Shown in pieces: positions 1-5,825 of a DNA stretch of 5,825 nt. This stretch comes from Peptostreptococcaceae bacterium (GTDB lineage Bacteria; Bacillota_A; Clostridia; Peptostreptococcales; Anaerovoracaceae). Every line of letters begins with the position of its first letter. Within the stretch, counting starts at the first letter, position 1. Under the pieces are notes generated by a model, which had not been told where the DNA came from, made no database searches, and saw only the letters and a program-made list of their open reading frames with translations. The stretch spans positions 1 to 5,825 of the forward strand of contig JAENWH010000137.1 of assembly GCA_016650135.1 (NCBI GenBank), in the 5' to 3' direction. The position numbers and the translations under genes are program-made.

Positions 1-2
1 CT

Positions 3-50
3 TCAACCAAACCTGGTGCAACCATGCAAATTCGTATTCGTGGTACACGC
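3..50 (+). pseudogene. Out-of-frame upstream piece of the SusC-like plug domain
   Basis: Reading from base 3 gives [16 protein letters not shown], a classic SusC plug motif that should run directly into the [18 protein letters not shown] segment. In this frame the reading instead goes LVPVTIR and stops at TGA (72-74). The continuation of the plug is found one frame away, starting with the CTT at 50-52. A net loss of one base (modulo 3) between about 48 and 53 explains this. A 4-base deletion would restore the Ser that I recall the family usually having after GTR. This piece is the end of the same gene whose start lies left of the window. It could be a genuine inactivating mutation or a sequencing/assembly error, and the sequence alone cannot tell these apart. 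Confidence 0.85.
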
Positions 51-2596
51 TTAGTGCCAGTAACGATCCGTTGATCGTGCTCGATGGTCTCCCTTTTGCC
101 GGTACAATCGCCGACATCAGCACCGACGACATCAAAAGCATTGATATTCTGAAGGATGCCTCGGCAACCGCTATTTATGGATCGCGCGGTGCAAACGGCG
201 TCATTTTGATAACAACCAATAAAGGGCAAAAAGGTGCAAAAGCAAAAGTTTCATACAATAGTTATTATGGTGTGAAAAATGCCATAAAATATCCCATGAT
301 GAATGCACAAGAGTTCATCGCTCTACGCACAACTGCCGATAAGTTCAAAAACGGTGTTGATGAAGCTGATGATATCAATATTGATTGGCAAGACCTTTAT
401 TACAGACAAGGTATTGTAACAAACCATGATATCAATGTAACCGGTGGTACAGATAAATCAAACTACAAATTCGGTGTTGGCTATAATAGCGATGAGGCCG
501 TAATGTATGGACAGGACTACAGTCGATATTCATTCCGCGGATCACTTGACCAGGAAATAGGTAATTATTTCCGCGTTGGATTCACCACAAACAACAACTA
601 TTCCGTTAATATGGGTAACAACCTGGGTTTGTATGGTGTATTAAGTATGTCGCCAATCGCTAATCCTTACAACACCGATGGTACAATGAAAAGAATTGTT
701 AAGATGCCGTTGGATGATCAGTTTGTTTATACCAGAGAAATTATTAAAGGGTTAGGCGATCAATGGATTGATCAGTCAAAGGCTTTTGGTTCTTATAATA
801 CGATGTACGGTGAAGTGAATATTCCCGGTGTTGAAGGCTTGAAGTTACGCACAAATGTTGGCGCGAATTTCCGAATGACTAACGGTGGCAGCTACACGGG
901 AGAAGGAGTATTTGCTACTAATGCCACGACCCCTTCTGCTGCAACTATCAGCAATTCACTTAATCTGAACTGGGCGGTTGAGAATTTGATCACATTCGAC
1001 CGCACTTTTGCTGAAAAGCATCAGTTAAATGCAGTAGCTATGTATTCATCTGAAGAAACCACATACAACAGATCACAAATTTCAGCAACTGATATTCCCT
1101 CCGATGCCTTGCAATTCTATAATTTAGGGCAGGCACCCGGTGATAAAGTTACTATAAATCCTGATTATCAAGACTATCAGGTGAGTGGTTTGATATCCTG
1201 GATGGGACGTGCGATGTACTCGTATGACAATCGCTATATGTTGAGTGCTACCTTCCGGACAGATGCTTCTTCCAGATTGGCAGTAGGACATAAATGGCAT
1301 CCTTATTATGCCGTATCTGCCGGTTGGAATATTAAAAAAGAATCGTTCATGAAAGACATCGACTTTGTCGATATGTTAAAACTGCGTGTTGGTTACGGAC
1401 AAACTTCAAACCAGGCTGTAGCTCCATATGCCACACTTGGACGTTTGGCAACCAGACCTTACAACTTTGGTGATTCATATTCCACCGGATATTATGTATC
1501 TCAATTGGAAAACACAAATTTAGGATGGGAATACTCTGAAACAATGAATTATGGTTTGGATTTTGGCTTAATTAAGAATCGCCTGTCAGGTACAGTAGAG
1601 TATTATCAAACGAAAACAAAAGATATTCTGTTGGGTCTCGGTCTGCCACCCACATCAGGAGTGAACGGCTTCACTGCAAATATCGGAGAGACTGAAAATA
1701 AAGGATGGGAACTCTCACTGAATGGTGTAATTTTGGACAATGTTGGCGGTTTTACCTGGGATGCCGGCATTAATATGTACAGTAATAAAAATAAGCTGGT
1801 AGCACTTGCCTCCGGACAACCAAAGGACGAAAATAACTGGTGGTTTGTAGGTAACTCTCTTAATGTAGTGTATGACTATGAGAAAATCGGACTTTGGAAT
1901 GAAACAGATGCCGATTATAAATACCTGCAAACATTGGTGCCAGGTGGAAATGCCGGTATGATCAAAGTTAAATATACCGGTGAATACAATGAAGATGGAT
2001 CACCAAAAAGAGCAATTGGCACTGCTGATCGTCAGGTAATTGAATTGGATCCGAAATTAATGGGAGGTTTCAATACCCGTATTGCCTATAAAGGATTTGA
2101 TCTGAGCGCTGTAGGTGCTTTTAGAAGCGGTGGTTTACTTATCAGTACCCTGTATTCTTCATCAGGCTACCTCAATATGTTGAGTGGACGCAGGGGAAAT
2201 GTAAAAGTTGATTACTGGTCACCTGAAAACACCGGTGCCAAGTATCCGAAACCCGGAGGCATTCAAGATGGTGATAATCCAAAATTTGGTTCAACCCTTG
2301 GTTTATTCAATGCATCTTATGTGAAAATTCGTACCATTACACTTGGATATAACTTTAGCCAAAACTGGGTAAAAAATATAGGTATCAGTAAACTTCGGCT
2401 ATACGGTACAGTACAGAACCCATTCGTGTTGTTCTCGCCATACACAAAAGAAACAGGTATGGATCCGGAAACCAACTCATACGGCAACGAAAATGCAGCA
2501 GTTTCATATTCTTCAAACCTGAAACGCCTGCTGACTATAGGCACAAATACGCCTTCAACGCGCAACTACATGATTGGTATTAATTTAACATTTTAA
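50..2596 (+). CDS. SusC/RagA-family TonB-dependent outer-membrane receptor (5'-partial, frameshifted near its visible start)
   Basis: This is the main body of a SusC-like receptor, a large outer-membrane beta-barrel that imports nutrients, usually glycans, with energy from TonB, working with a SusD-like lipoprotein. The frame begins with the plug-domain sequence [13 protein letters not shown], followed by [20 protein letters not shown] and [10 protein letters not shown], which are SusC-family plug hallmarks (bases about 50-220). The remaining roughly 780 residues look like barrel: alternating aromatic/polar strands, Asn/Gly/Tyr-rich loops, and a final strand [10 protein letters not shown] ending in Phe, as outer-membrane barrels do. 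About 840 residues are visible against roughly 1000 or more for the family. The missing part would be the signal peptide, the carboxypeptidase-regulatory-like domain, the TonB box and the start of the plug. TTG at 71 is the first possible start codon in this frame but lies inside the conserved plug, so it is not the true start. The upstream plug sequence is in another frame (see 3-50), so the gene is either broken or carries a sequence error. Family assignment is very secure; the transported substrate is unknown. Confidence 0.95.
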   Translation, partial: LSASNDPLIVLDGLPFAGTIADISTDDIKSIDILKDASATAIYGSRGANGVILITTNKGQKGAKAKVSYNSYYGVKNAIKYPMMNAQEFIALRTTADKFKNGVDEADDINIDWQDLYYRQGIVTNHDINVTGGTDKSNYKFGVGYNSDEAVMYGQDYSRYSFRGSLDQEIGNYFRVGFTTNNNYSVNMGNNLGLYGVLSMSPIANPYNTDGTMKRIVKMPLDDQFVYTREIIKGLGDQWIDQSKAFGSYNTMYGEVNIPGVEGLKLRTNVGANFRMTNGGSYTGEGVFATNATTPSAATISNSLNLNWAVENLITFDRTFAEKHQLNAVAMYSSEETTYNRSQISATDIPSDALQFYNLGQAPGDKVTINPDYQDYQVSGLISWMGRAMYSYDNRYMLSATFRTDASSRLAVGHKWHPYYAVSAGWNIKKESFMKDIDFVDMLKLRVGYGQTSNQAVAPYATLGRLATRPYNFGDSYSTGYYVSQLENTNLGWEYSETMNYGLDFGLIKNRLSGTVEYYQTKTKDILLGLGLPPTSGVNGFTANIGETENKGWELSLNGVILDNVGGFTWDAGINMYSNKNKLVALASGQPKDENNWWFVGNSLNVVYDYEKIGLWNETDADYKYLQTLVPGGNAGMIKVKYTGEYNEDGSPKRAIGTADRQVIELDPKLMGGFNTRIAYKGFDLSAVGAFRSGGLLISTLYSSSGYLNMLSGRRGNVKVDYWSPENTGAKYPKPGGIQDGDNPKFGSTLGLFNASYVKIRTITLGYNFSQNWVKNIGISKLRLYGTVQNPFVLFSPYTKETGMDPETNSYGNENAAVSYSSNLKRLLTIGTNTPSTRNYMIGINLTF

Positions 2597-2605
2597 AAGA
2601 CAGCT
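2597..2605 (+). promoter_or_regulatory. Short susC-susD intergenic spacer without a clear Shine-Dalgarno
   Basis: The nine bases AAGACAGCT separate the receptor stop codon from the ATG of the SusD-like gene. No GGAGG-like sequence is present here or in the A/T-rich end of the receptor gene, which fits the weak use of Shine-Dalgarno sites in Bacteroidota. The spacing leaves no room for a separate promoter, so expression from a shared transcript, with possible translational coupling, is inferred. The ATG at 2606 is supported by the complete signal peptide and lipobox that follow it. Confidence 0.55.
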
Positions 2606-4531
2606 ATGAAACGAATACATCTAAAAACATATATAGGAACAGCGCTGCTGACATTGTTCTTAGTGGGATGTTCTGATATTTTGGAAGAACAACCACGCAG
2701 TATTTTTACTCCCGGATTTTTTAAAACTGAAAAAGGAGTAATGGGTGGATTAACAGCAATGTATGCTCACCTCCGCTACATATACGGACAAGCTTATTAT
2801 TATAACACAGGCCTTACCGGTACGGATGAAGTAACTTATGCTCAAAGTGCGGATGGAAACTTTAAGGACATGGATTTTTCAGGAGTAGGTTCAGTTACTC
2901 CAAGCACCAGCCGTACCGATGTATTGTGGGGACAGGCATTCCCTAACATTAACACTGCCAGTGGTATCATTGAAAATGCGGAAGTAGTTGGAACGATATC
3001 GAATGCACTGATTGCCGAAGCAAGATTCTTCCGTGCGTTTGACTACTTTTTGCTGGTACAAACCTTCGGAGGCGTGCCTTTGGATTTGGGAGCAGGAGAA
3101 CTAAAGTTCAATACTAGTACTTCCAGAACTTCAGTACGCAACACCGTTCCTGAAGTTTATACCAAAGCCATATTCCCGGACCTGCTAAAGGCGATAACCG
3201 ATTTGCCGGAAACCGGACGTTTGACTGGTACTGTAACCAAAACAGTTGCAAGACTTTACTTGTCAAAAGCTTACCTGACATATGCATGGTGGCTCGAAAA
3301 TGTTAACGGTATTCCTACCTATCCGGCGACTGACCGGGTTGATCCTGACGGACATAATGCTGCATGGTATTATCAGCAAGCATACGACGTTTCTACAACC
3401 GCCATTGAAAATCCCGGATCTTTTGCTTTACAGGCAACCTATTATGATGTTAACTTAGGACAAAACGACCACAATAAAGAAATTTTATTGTACGCCGACC
3501 ATACTGAAAAAAGCGAGAAATATAATGCAGGAAGCCTTACATATGGTAGTGGTGGTGCACCTGATAATTTTGCAGGCTGGATGATGACCTGGAACTATAC
3601 AAACATCAGAAGTTCGGGTGTAAGTTCTGTTCAACGTGAAGCTGAACAACATTTAGGACGTCCATGGACTCGTATGTGCCCTACTATTGGTGCGATAAAA
3701 AATACATTTGCAGATAAAACTAATGATTCACGATACGACGGAACTTTTACAACAGTTTATCGTGGCAATTGGACTAAAAATCCCGGAGATGCCAGTAAAG
3801 AGTCTGTGATTAACGCAAACGGTTTGCCAGTTGCTCCAGGAGGTGCAATTTTATCTTTCCTGAACGAAGACGATGCATCTGTCGTTTATTCTAATTCAAC
3901 TGCTAATATCGGTGCCGGAGTATTACCAGGCAGAGCTGATTATGTGATAGCTCCGAACGGTATAAGCAGAATCGTTTATCCGGGACTTTGGAAACTTGGA
4001 ACCTACCGCACCGACAATGGCACTGGATTAGGACAGCCAAATGCAGGCAGCACCCGTCCTTTCAATATTGCCAAATTCTCAGAACTCTACTTTGTGGCTG
4101 CCGAAGCGGCTGTGAAGGGTTCATCTGTAAAAACAGGTAAAAGTGCCAGTGAGCTGATTAATGTTATTCGTGCACGTGCAGGAAAATGGCGTTGGGATAA
4201 CAATGGCAACGTAGCTAAAGTGGCTGACAATAGCGCTGCAATGGTTTCTGCAACACCTGCAACCATCGATATCAACTATATTTTGGCAGAACGTTCACGC
4301 GAATACTTCGGCGAAGGCTATCGTTGGTTCGATTTGGTTCGTACACAGAAATGGAACGAATTGGCTTCTACATACCAAATTTGTGGAGATCAGTATGGAA
4401 ACCATACTCCTGCAACAGTTACACGCACCATTGAAAAATTTCATTACCTACGTCCAATACCATCGGGTCAGATAGATGGGATGGAAATGACCGAAGCAGA
4501 AAAAACCGCTTATCAAAACCCAGGGTACTAG
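2606..4531 (+). CDS. SusD/RagB-family nutrient-binding outer-membrane lipoprotein
   Basis: This is a complete 641-residue SusD-like protein, the surface lid that binds the nutrient and delivers it to the SusC-like barrel. Residues 1-21 are a lipoprotein signal peptide: basic MKRIHLK, a hydrophobic core, then lipobox LVGC with the lipidated Cys at 22. The mature start CSDILEEQP is acidic, as expected for surface-exported Bacteroidota lipoproteins. Helical TPR-like SusD segments follow: LWGQAFPNINTASGIIENAE (about 107-126), then AEARFFRAFDYFLLVQTFGG (about 137-156), and TVARLYLSKAYL (about 213-224). The C-terminal RagB/SusD domain includes KFSELYFVAAEA (about 490-501), LINVIRARAG (about 517-526), ILAERSREYFGEGYRWFDLV (about 559-578), LRPIPSGQID (about 615-624) and the terminal QNPGY. 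It is somewhat longer than the archetypal SusD (about 550 residues), with the extra length in the presumed ligand-binding middle. It begins 9 bases after the receptor stop, so the two are probably cotranscribed. The ligand cannot be inferred. Confidence 0.97.
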   Translation: MKRIHLKTYIGTALLTLFLVGCSDILEEQPRSIFTPGFFKTEKGVMGGLTAMYAHLRYIYGQAYYYNTGLTGTDEVTYAQSADGNFKDMDFSGVGSVTPSTSRTDVLWGQAFPNINTASGIIENAEVVGTISNALIAEARFFRAFDYFLLVQTFGGVPLDLGAGELKFNTSTSRTSVRNTVPEVYTKAIFPDLLKAITDLPETGRLTGTVTKTVARLYLSKAYLTYAWWLENVNGIPTYPATDRVDPDGHNAAWYYQQAYDVSTTAIENPGSFALQATYYDVNLGQNDHNKEILLYADHTEKSEKYNAGSLTYGSGGAPDNFAGWMMTWNYTNIRSSGVSSVQREAEQHLGRPWTRMCPTIGAIKNTFADKTNDSRYDGTFTTVYRGNWTKNPGDASKESVINANGLPVAPGGAILSFLNEDDASVVYSNSTANIGAGVLPGRADYVIAPNGISRIVYPGLWKLGTYRTDNGTGLGQPNAGSTRPFNIAKFSELYFVAAEAAVKGSSVKTGKSASELINVIRARAGKWRWDNNGNVAKVADNSAAMVSATPATIDINYILAERSREYFGEGYRWFDLVRTQKWNELASTYQICGDQYGNHTPATVTRTIEKFHYLRPIPSGQIDGMEMTEAEKTAYQNPGY

Positions 4532-4618
4532 TATAAAAGGTATTTTTAAGTCAACAAAATATCTATTCAAAAAAGGGAGTTGTGTAATTACAATAGTTCG
4601 TTCAAAAAGTAACGATAT
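4532..4618. other. Intergenic stretch between convergent susD-like and transposase genes; must hold the outer end of the IS element
   Basis: These 87 A/T-rich bases lie between the SusD-like stop (TAG, 4529-4531) and the transposase stop (TAA on the minus strand, 4619-4621). The junction between host DNA and the insertion sequence must fall here, but the partner inverted repeat is beyond the right edge, so the exact boundary and any target duplication cannot be read. A 10-base perfect palindrome TGTAATTACA sits at 4583-4592. No GC-rich hairpin followed by a T-run is present. The AAAA/TTTT pairing around 4535-4547 is too weak to call a terminator. Confidence 0.6.
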
Positions 4619-5825
4619 TTAAGCGGCCATAGTGCCGAAATTCAATAGTTCATTGACATGTTGACGCTTTTTGATTGAGTTCGGGTTAATAGCGAACAGG
4701 CGAAAAAATCTGGATAACAACAACGTATTATGAAACAGTATCTTGTATGTTGCCATAGAAAATGAGTTTCCCCTTGTTTCTGGATTACTCAGTTGCATTA
4801 TCTTGGCAATATTTACCGTTGTTAAGGCCGCATTGAAATGAAAATCAAGTTTATTTCCACTTCTTGCCTGCGAATTTTCAAGTCCGGCAAATTGCTTGGC
4901 ATCCCTAAATCCAAATTCTATTTGAAAGCGGGTATGATAAATATCGATCACATCGATGGGGGCTTGCGTGGTATCGGTTGAAAATAAAAGCCTGTAAATT
5001 GTTTTCCCTTTCAATTGGAATAGTTCTACAACCAGCAAGATATTCCTTTCAAGAGACTTGGAGTATACAATGGCAGAGTGTGCCGTTATACCTTTGTCGT
5101 TCACCACCTGATTGAAGTGTTCATGATTTAGTTTCTTGAAATCGATTTTTCCTCCATATTTTGCTGGTCGACCTCTTTTGCCAGTCTTAGGTTGTATCGA
5201 AAGATAAGATAAGTCCGCGTCCCCCCGAAGTTTGCTTACCAAATGGAGGGAGCATCCCAGTATCTTTTCGACAAAGTTTTTCTTGGAGAAATACGCATCT
5301 GCAACAACATATTTGGTCATGGATAATATCTGTTTCATGTATTTCTTGATAGCCCCCGCATACCAATCCAGTAACGACAGGTCGTTATCCTGAAGACAGT
5401 TTGTCGGAGGTGTTTGTATAGCATCCAAATGAAAACTTAATCTGGTGTCTGCATCGATTACTGAAAGTCCAAGGATTTCAATCCCCCGGAGTGCCCTGCC
5501 TGCACAACCCGACCAAAAGTATCCAATGCCAGGGGTTTTCTTACCTGATTTGTGAATGAAGCTTGGATCAAAGGCAACCGCAGTGCGACGGCCAATCAAA
5601 GGCATTGATAAGGCTTTATTAAAGCCAAAGAAGTCAAAGCGCTCCTCAAACTGACGGCGGAAACGTTGTTCGCCAAAACGACTATATCGGCCTAACTGGA
5701 GAAAGTTAATCCGTGAAGGAATACTCAGGTATAGCATGAAAATCTCAATCATAAAATCTCGTCTGCATTTATTGAGCTTTATTTTAGAAACAGATAAAGC
5801 ATCAAGAACAATTTTTGAGTACAAA
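4575..5825 (-). mobile_element. IS4-family insertion sequence, right part off window (left boundary approximate)
   Basis: The element is recognised by its IS4-type transposase, which fills almost all of the interval. Its outer end downstream of the transposase lies somewhere in 4532-4618; the start given here is a guess within that interval. The opposite end, carrying the transposase promoter and second inverted repeat, is outside the window, so neither inverted repeats nor target duplication could be confirmed. A single-gene element of about 1.3-1.5 kb would be usual. No passenger gene is visible. Confidence 0.6.
4619..5825 (-). CDS. IS4-family DDE transposase (start just beyond the window edge)
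   Basis: This protein cuts and rejoins the ends of its own insertion sequence. About 401 residues are visible. Numbered from the first full codon at 5824, the RNase H-like catalytic residues are recognisable: first Asp in AFDPSF (D86), second Asp in VVADAYFS (D176), and Glu in the IS4 signature Y-x2-R-x3-E-x6-K, seen as YHTRFQIEFGFRDAK (Y296, R299, E303, K310). Between the second Asp and the Glu is the long beta-rich insertion typical of IS4 enzymes, including the basic stretch KTGKRGRPAKYGGK (about 213-226). The C-terminus ends LLNFGTMAA and the frame has no internal stop. The first visible codon is a TTG at 5824, but the sequence before the first internal ATG (5752) looks like normal protein (YSKIVLDAL, NKCRRDF), so the true start is probably a few codons past the edge. 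It runs toward the SusD-like gene and has no functional link to it. It appears intact and possibly active. Confidence 0.93.
   Translation of the reverse strand, partial: LYSKIVLDALSVSKIKLNKCRRDFMIEIFMLYLSIPSRINFLQLGRYSRFGEQRFRRQFEERFDFFGFNKALSMPLIGRRTAVAFDPSFIHKSGKKTPGIGYFWSGCAGRALRGIEILGLSVIDADTRLSFHLDAIQTPPTNCLQDNDLSLLDWYAGAIKKYMKQILSMTKYVVADAYFSKKNFVEKILGCSLHLVSKLRGDADLSYLSIQPKTGKRGRPAKYGGKIDFKKLNHEHFNQVVNDKGITAHSAIVYSKSLERNILLVVELFQLKGKTIYRLLFSTDTTQAPIDVIDIYHTRFQIEFGFRDAKQFAGLENSQARSGNKLDFHFNAALTTVNIAKIMQLSNPETRGNSFSMATYKILFHNTLLLSRFFRLFAINPNSIKKRQHVNELLNFGTMAA

Noticed and set aside
71..73. TTG as the start codon of an 841-residue receptor
   Set aside because: It falls within the conserved plug motif [10 protein letters not shown], and homologous sequence continues upstream of it, first in the same frame (50-70) and then in the shifted frame (3-50). 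It is an internal Leu codon.
1347..1544. Minus-strand open frame of 65 codons
   Set aside because: It lies wholly inside the SusC-like gene in antisense, with no recognisable domain and no start signal. The same holds for the antisense frames at 1715-1930 and 2317-2565.
4087..4275. Minus-strand open frame of 62 codons
   Set aside because: It is antisense to the conserved C-terminal SusD domain. Its hydrophobic, Ala/Leu-rich translation is a by-product of the sense codons.
4535..4547. Possible terminator (AAAAGGTATTTTT) after the SusD-like gene
   Set aside because: The pairing would be only A-T, about four pairs, with a four-base loop. It is too weak for an intrinsic terminator.
5822..5824. 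Minus-strand TTG as the transposase start
   Set aside because: It is the last complete codon before the window edge. Nothing shows an initiation signal, and the residues there look like protein interior, so the start is probably outside the window.
1..5825. Undescribed defence system, CRISPR array, riboswitch or RNA gene
   Set aside because: Three recognisable genes fill nearly all of the window. No periodic repeats, tRNA/rRNA-like sequence or unexplained gap larger than 87 bases was seen.

Overview
This window comes from a member of the Bacteroidota, most likely a Bacteroidales-type organism or relative. The evidence is a tandem SusC-like/SusD-like pair, the hallmark of this phylum's nutrient-uptake loci, with moderately AT-rich DNA and no strong Shine-Dalgarno sequences. 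The species cannot be named from the sequence alone.

Layout: (1) Positions 1-2596, plus strand, hold most of a SusC/RagA-type TonB-dependent outer-membrane receptor. Its N-terminus lies outside the window. The reading frame is broken near position 50: positions 3-50 encode the conserved plug sequence in one frame, and the rest of the protein continues in another. (2) Positions 2606-4531, plus strand, hold a complete SusD/RagB-type surface lipoprotein, starting 9 bases after the receptor stop codon. (3) Positions 4532-4618 are an 87-base intergenic stretch between convergent genes, which must hold the outer end of an insertion sequence. (4) Positions 4619-5825, minus strand, hold an IS4-type DDE transposase with all key residues visible. 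Its first residues run off the right edge.

How the genes fit together: the SusC-like barrel and SusD-like lid normally form one outer-membrane complex that captures an oligosaccharide or other large nutrient and imports it with TonB energy. No glycoside hydrolase, SusE/F-like protein, sensor or anti-sigma factor is visible, so the substrate cannot be named. The IS element lies immediately downstream of susD, where further locus genes often sit, so it may have interrupted or bounded the operon.

I see no undescribed system here. The points worth a second look are the receptor frameshift and the insertion sequence directly behind susD. No tRNA, rRNA, CRISPR array, riboswitch or convincing terminator was seen.
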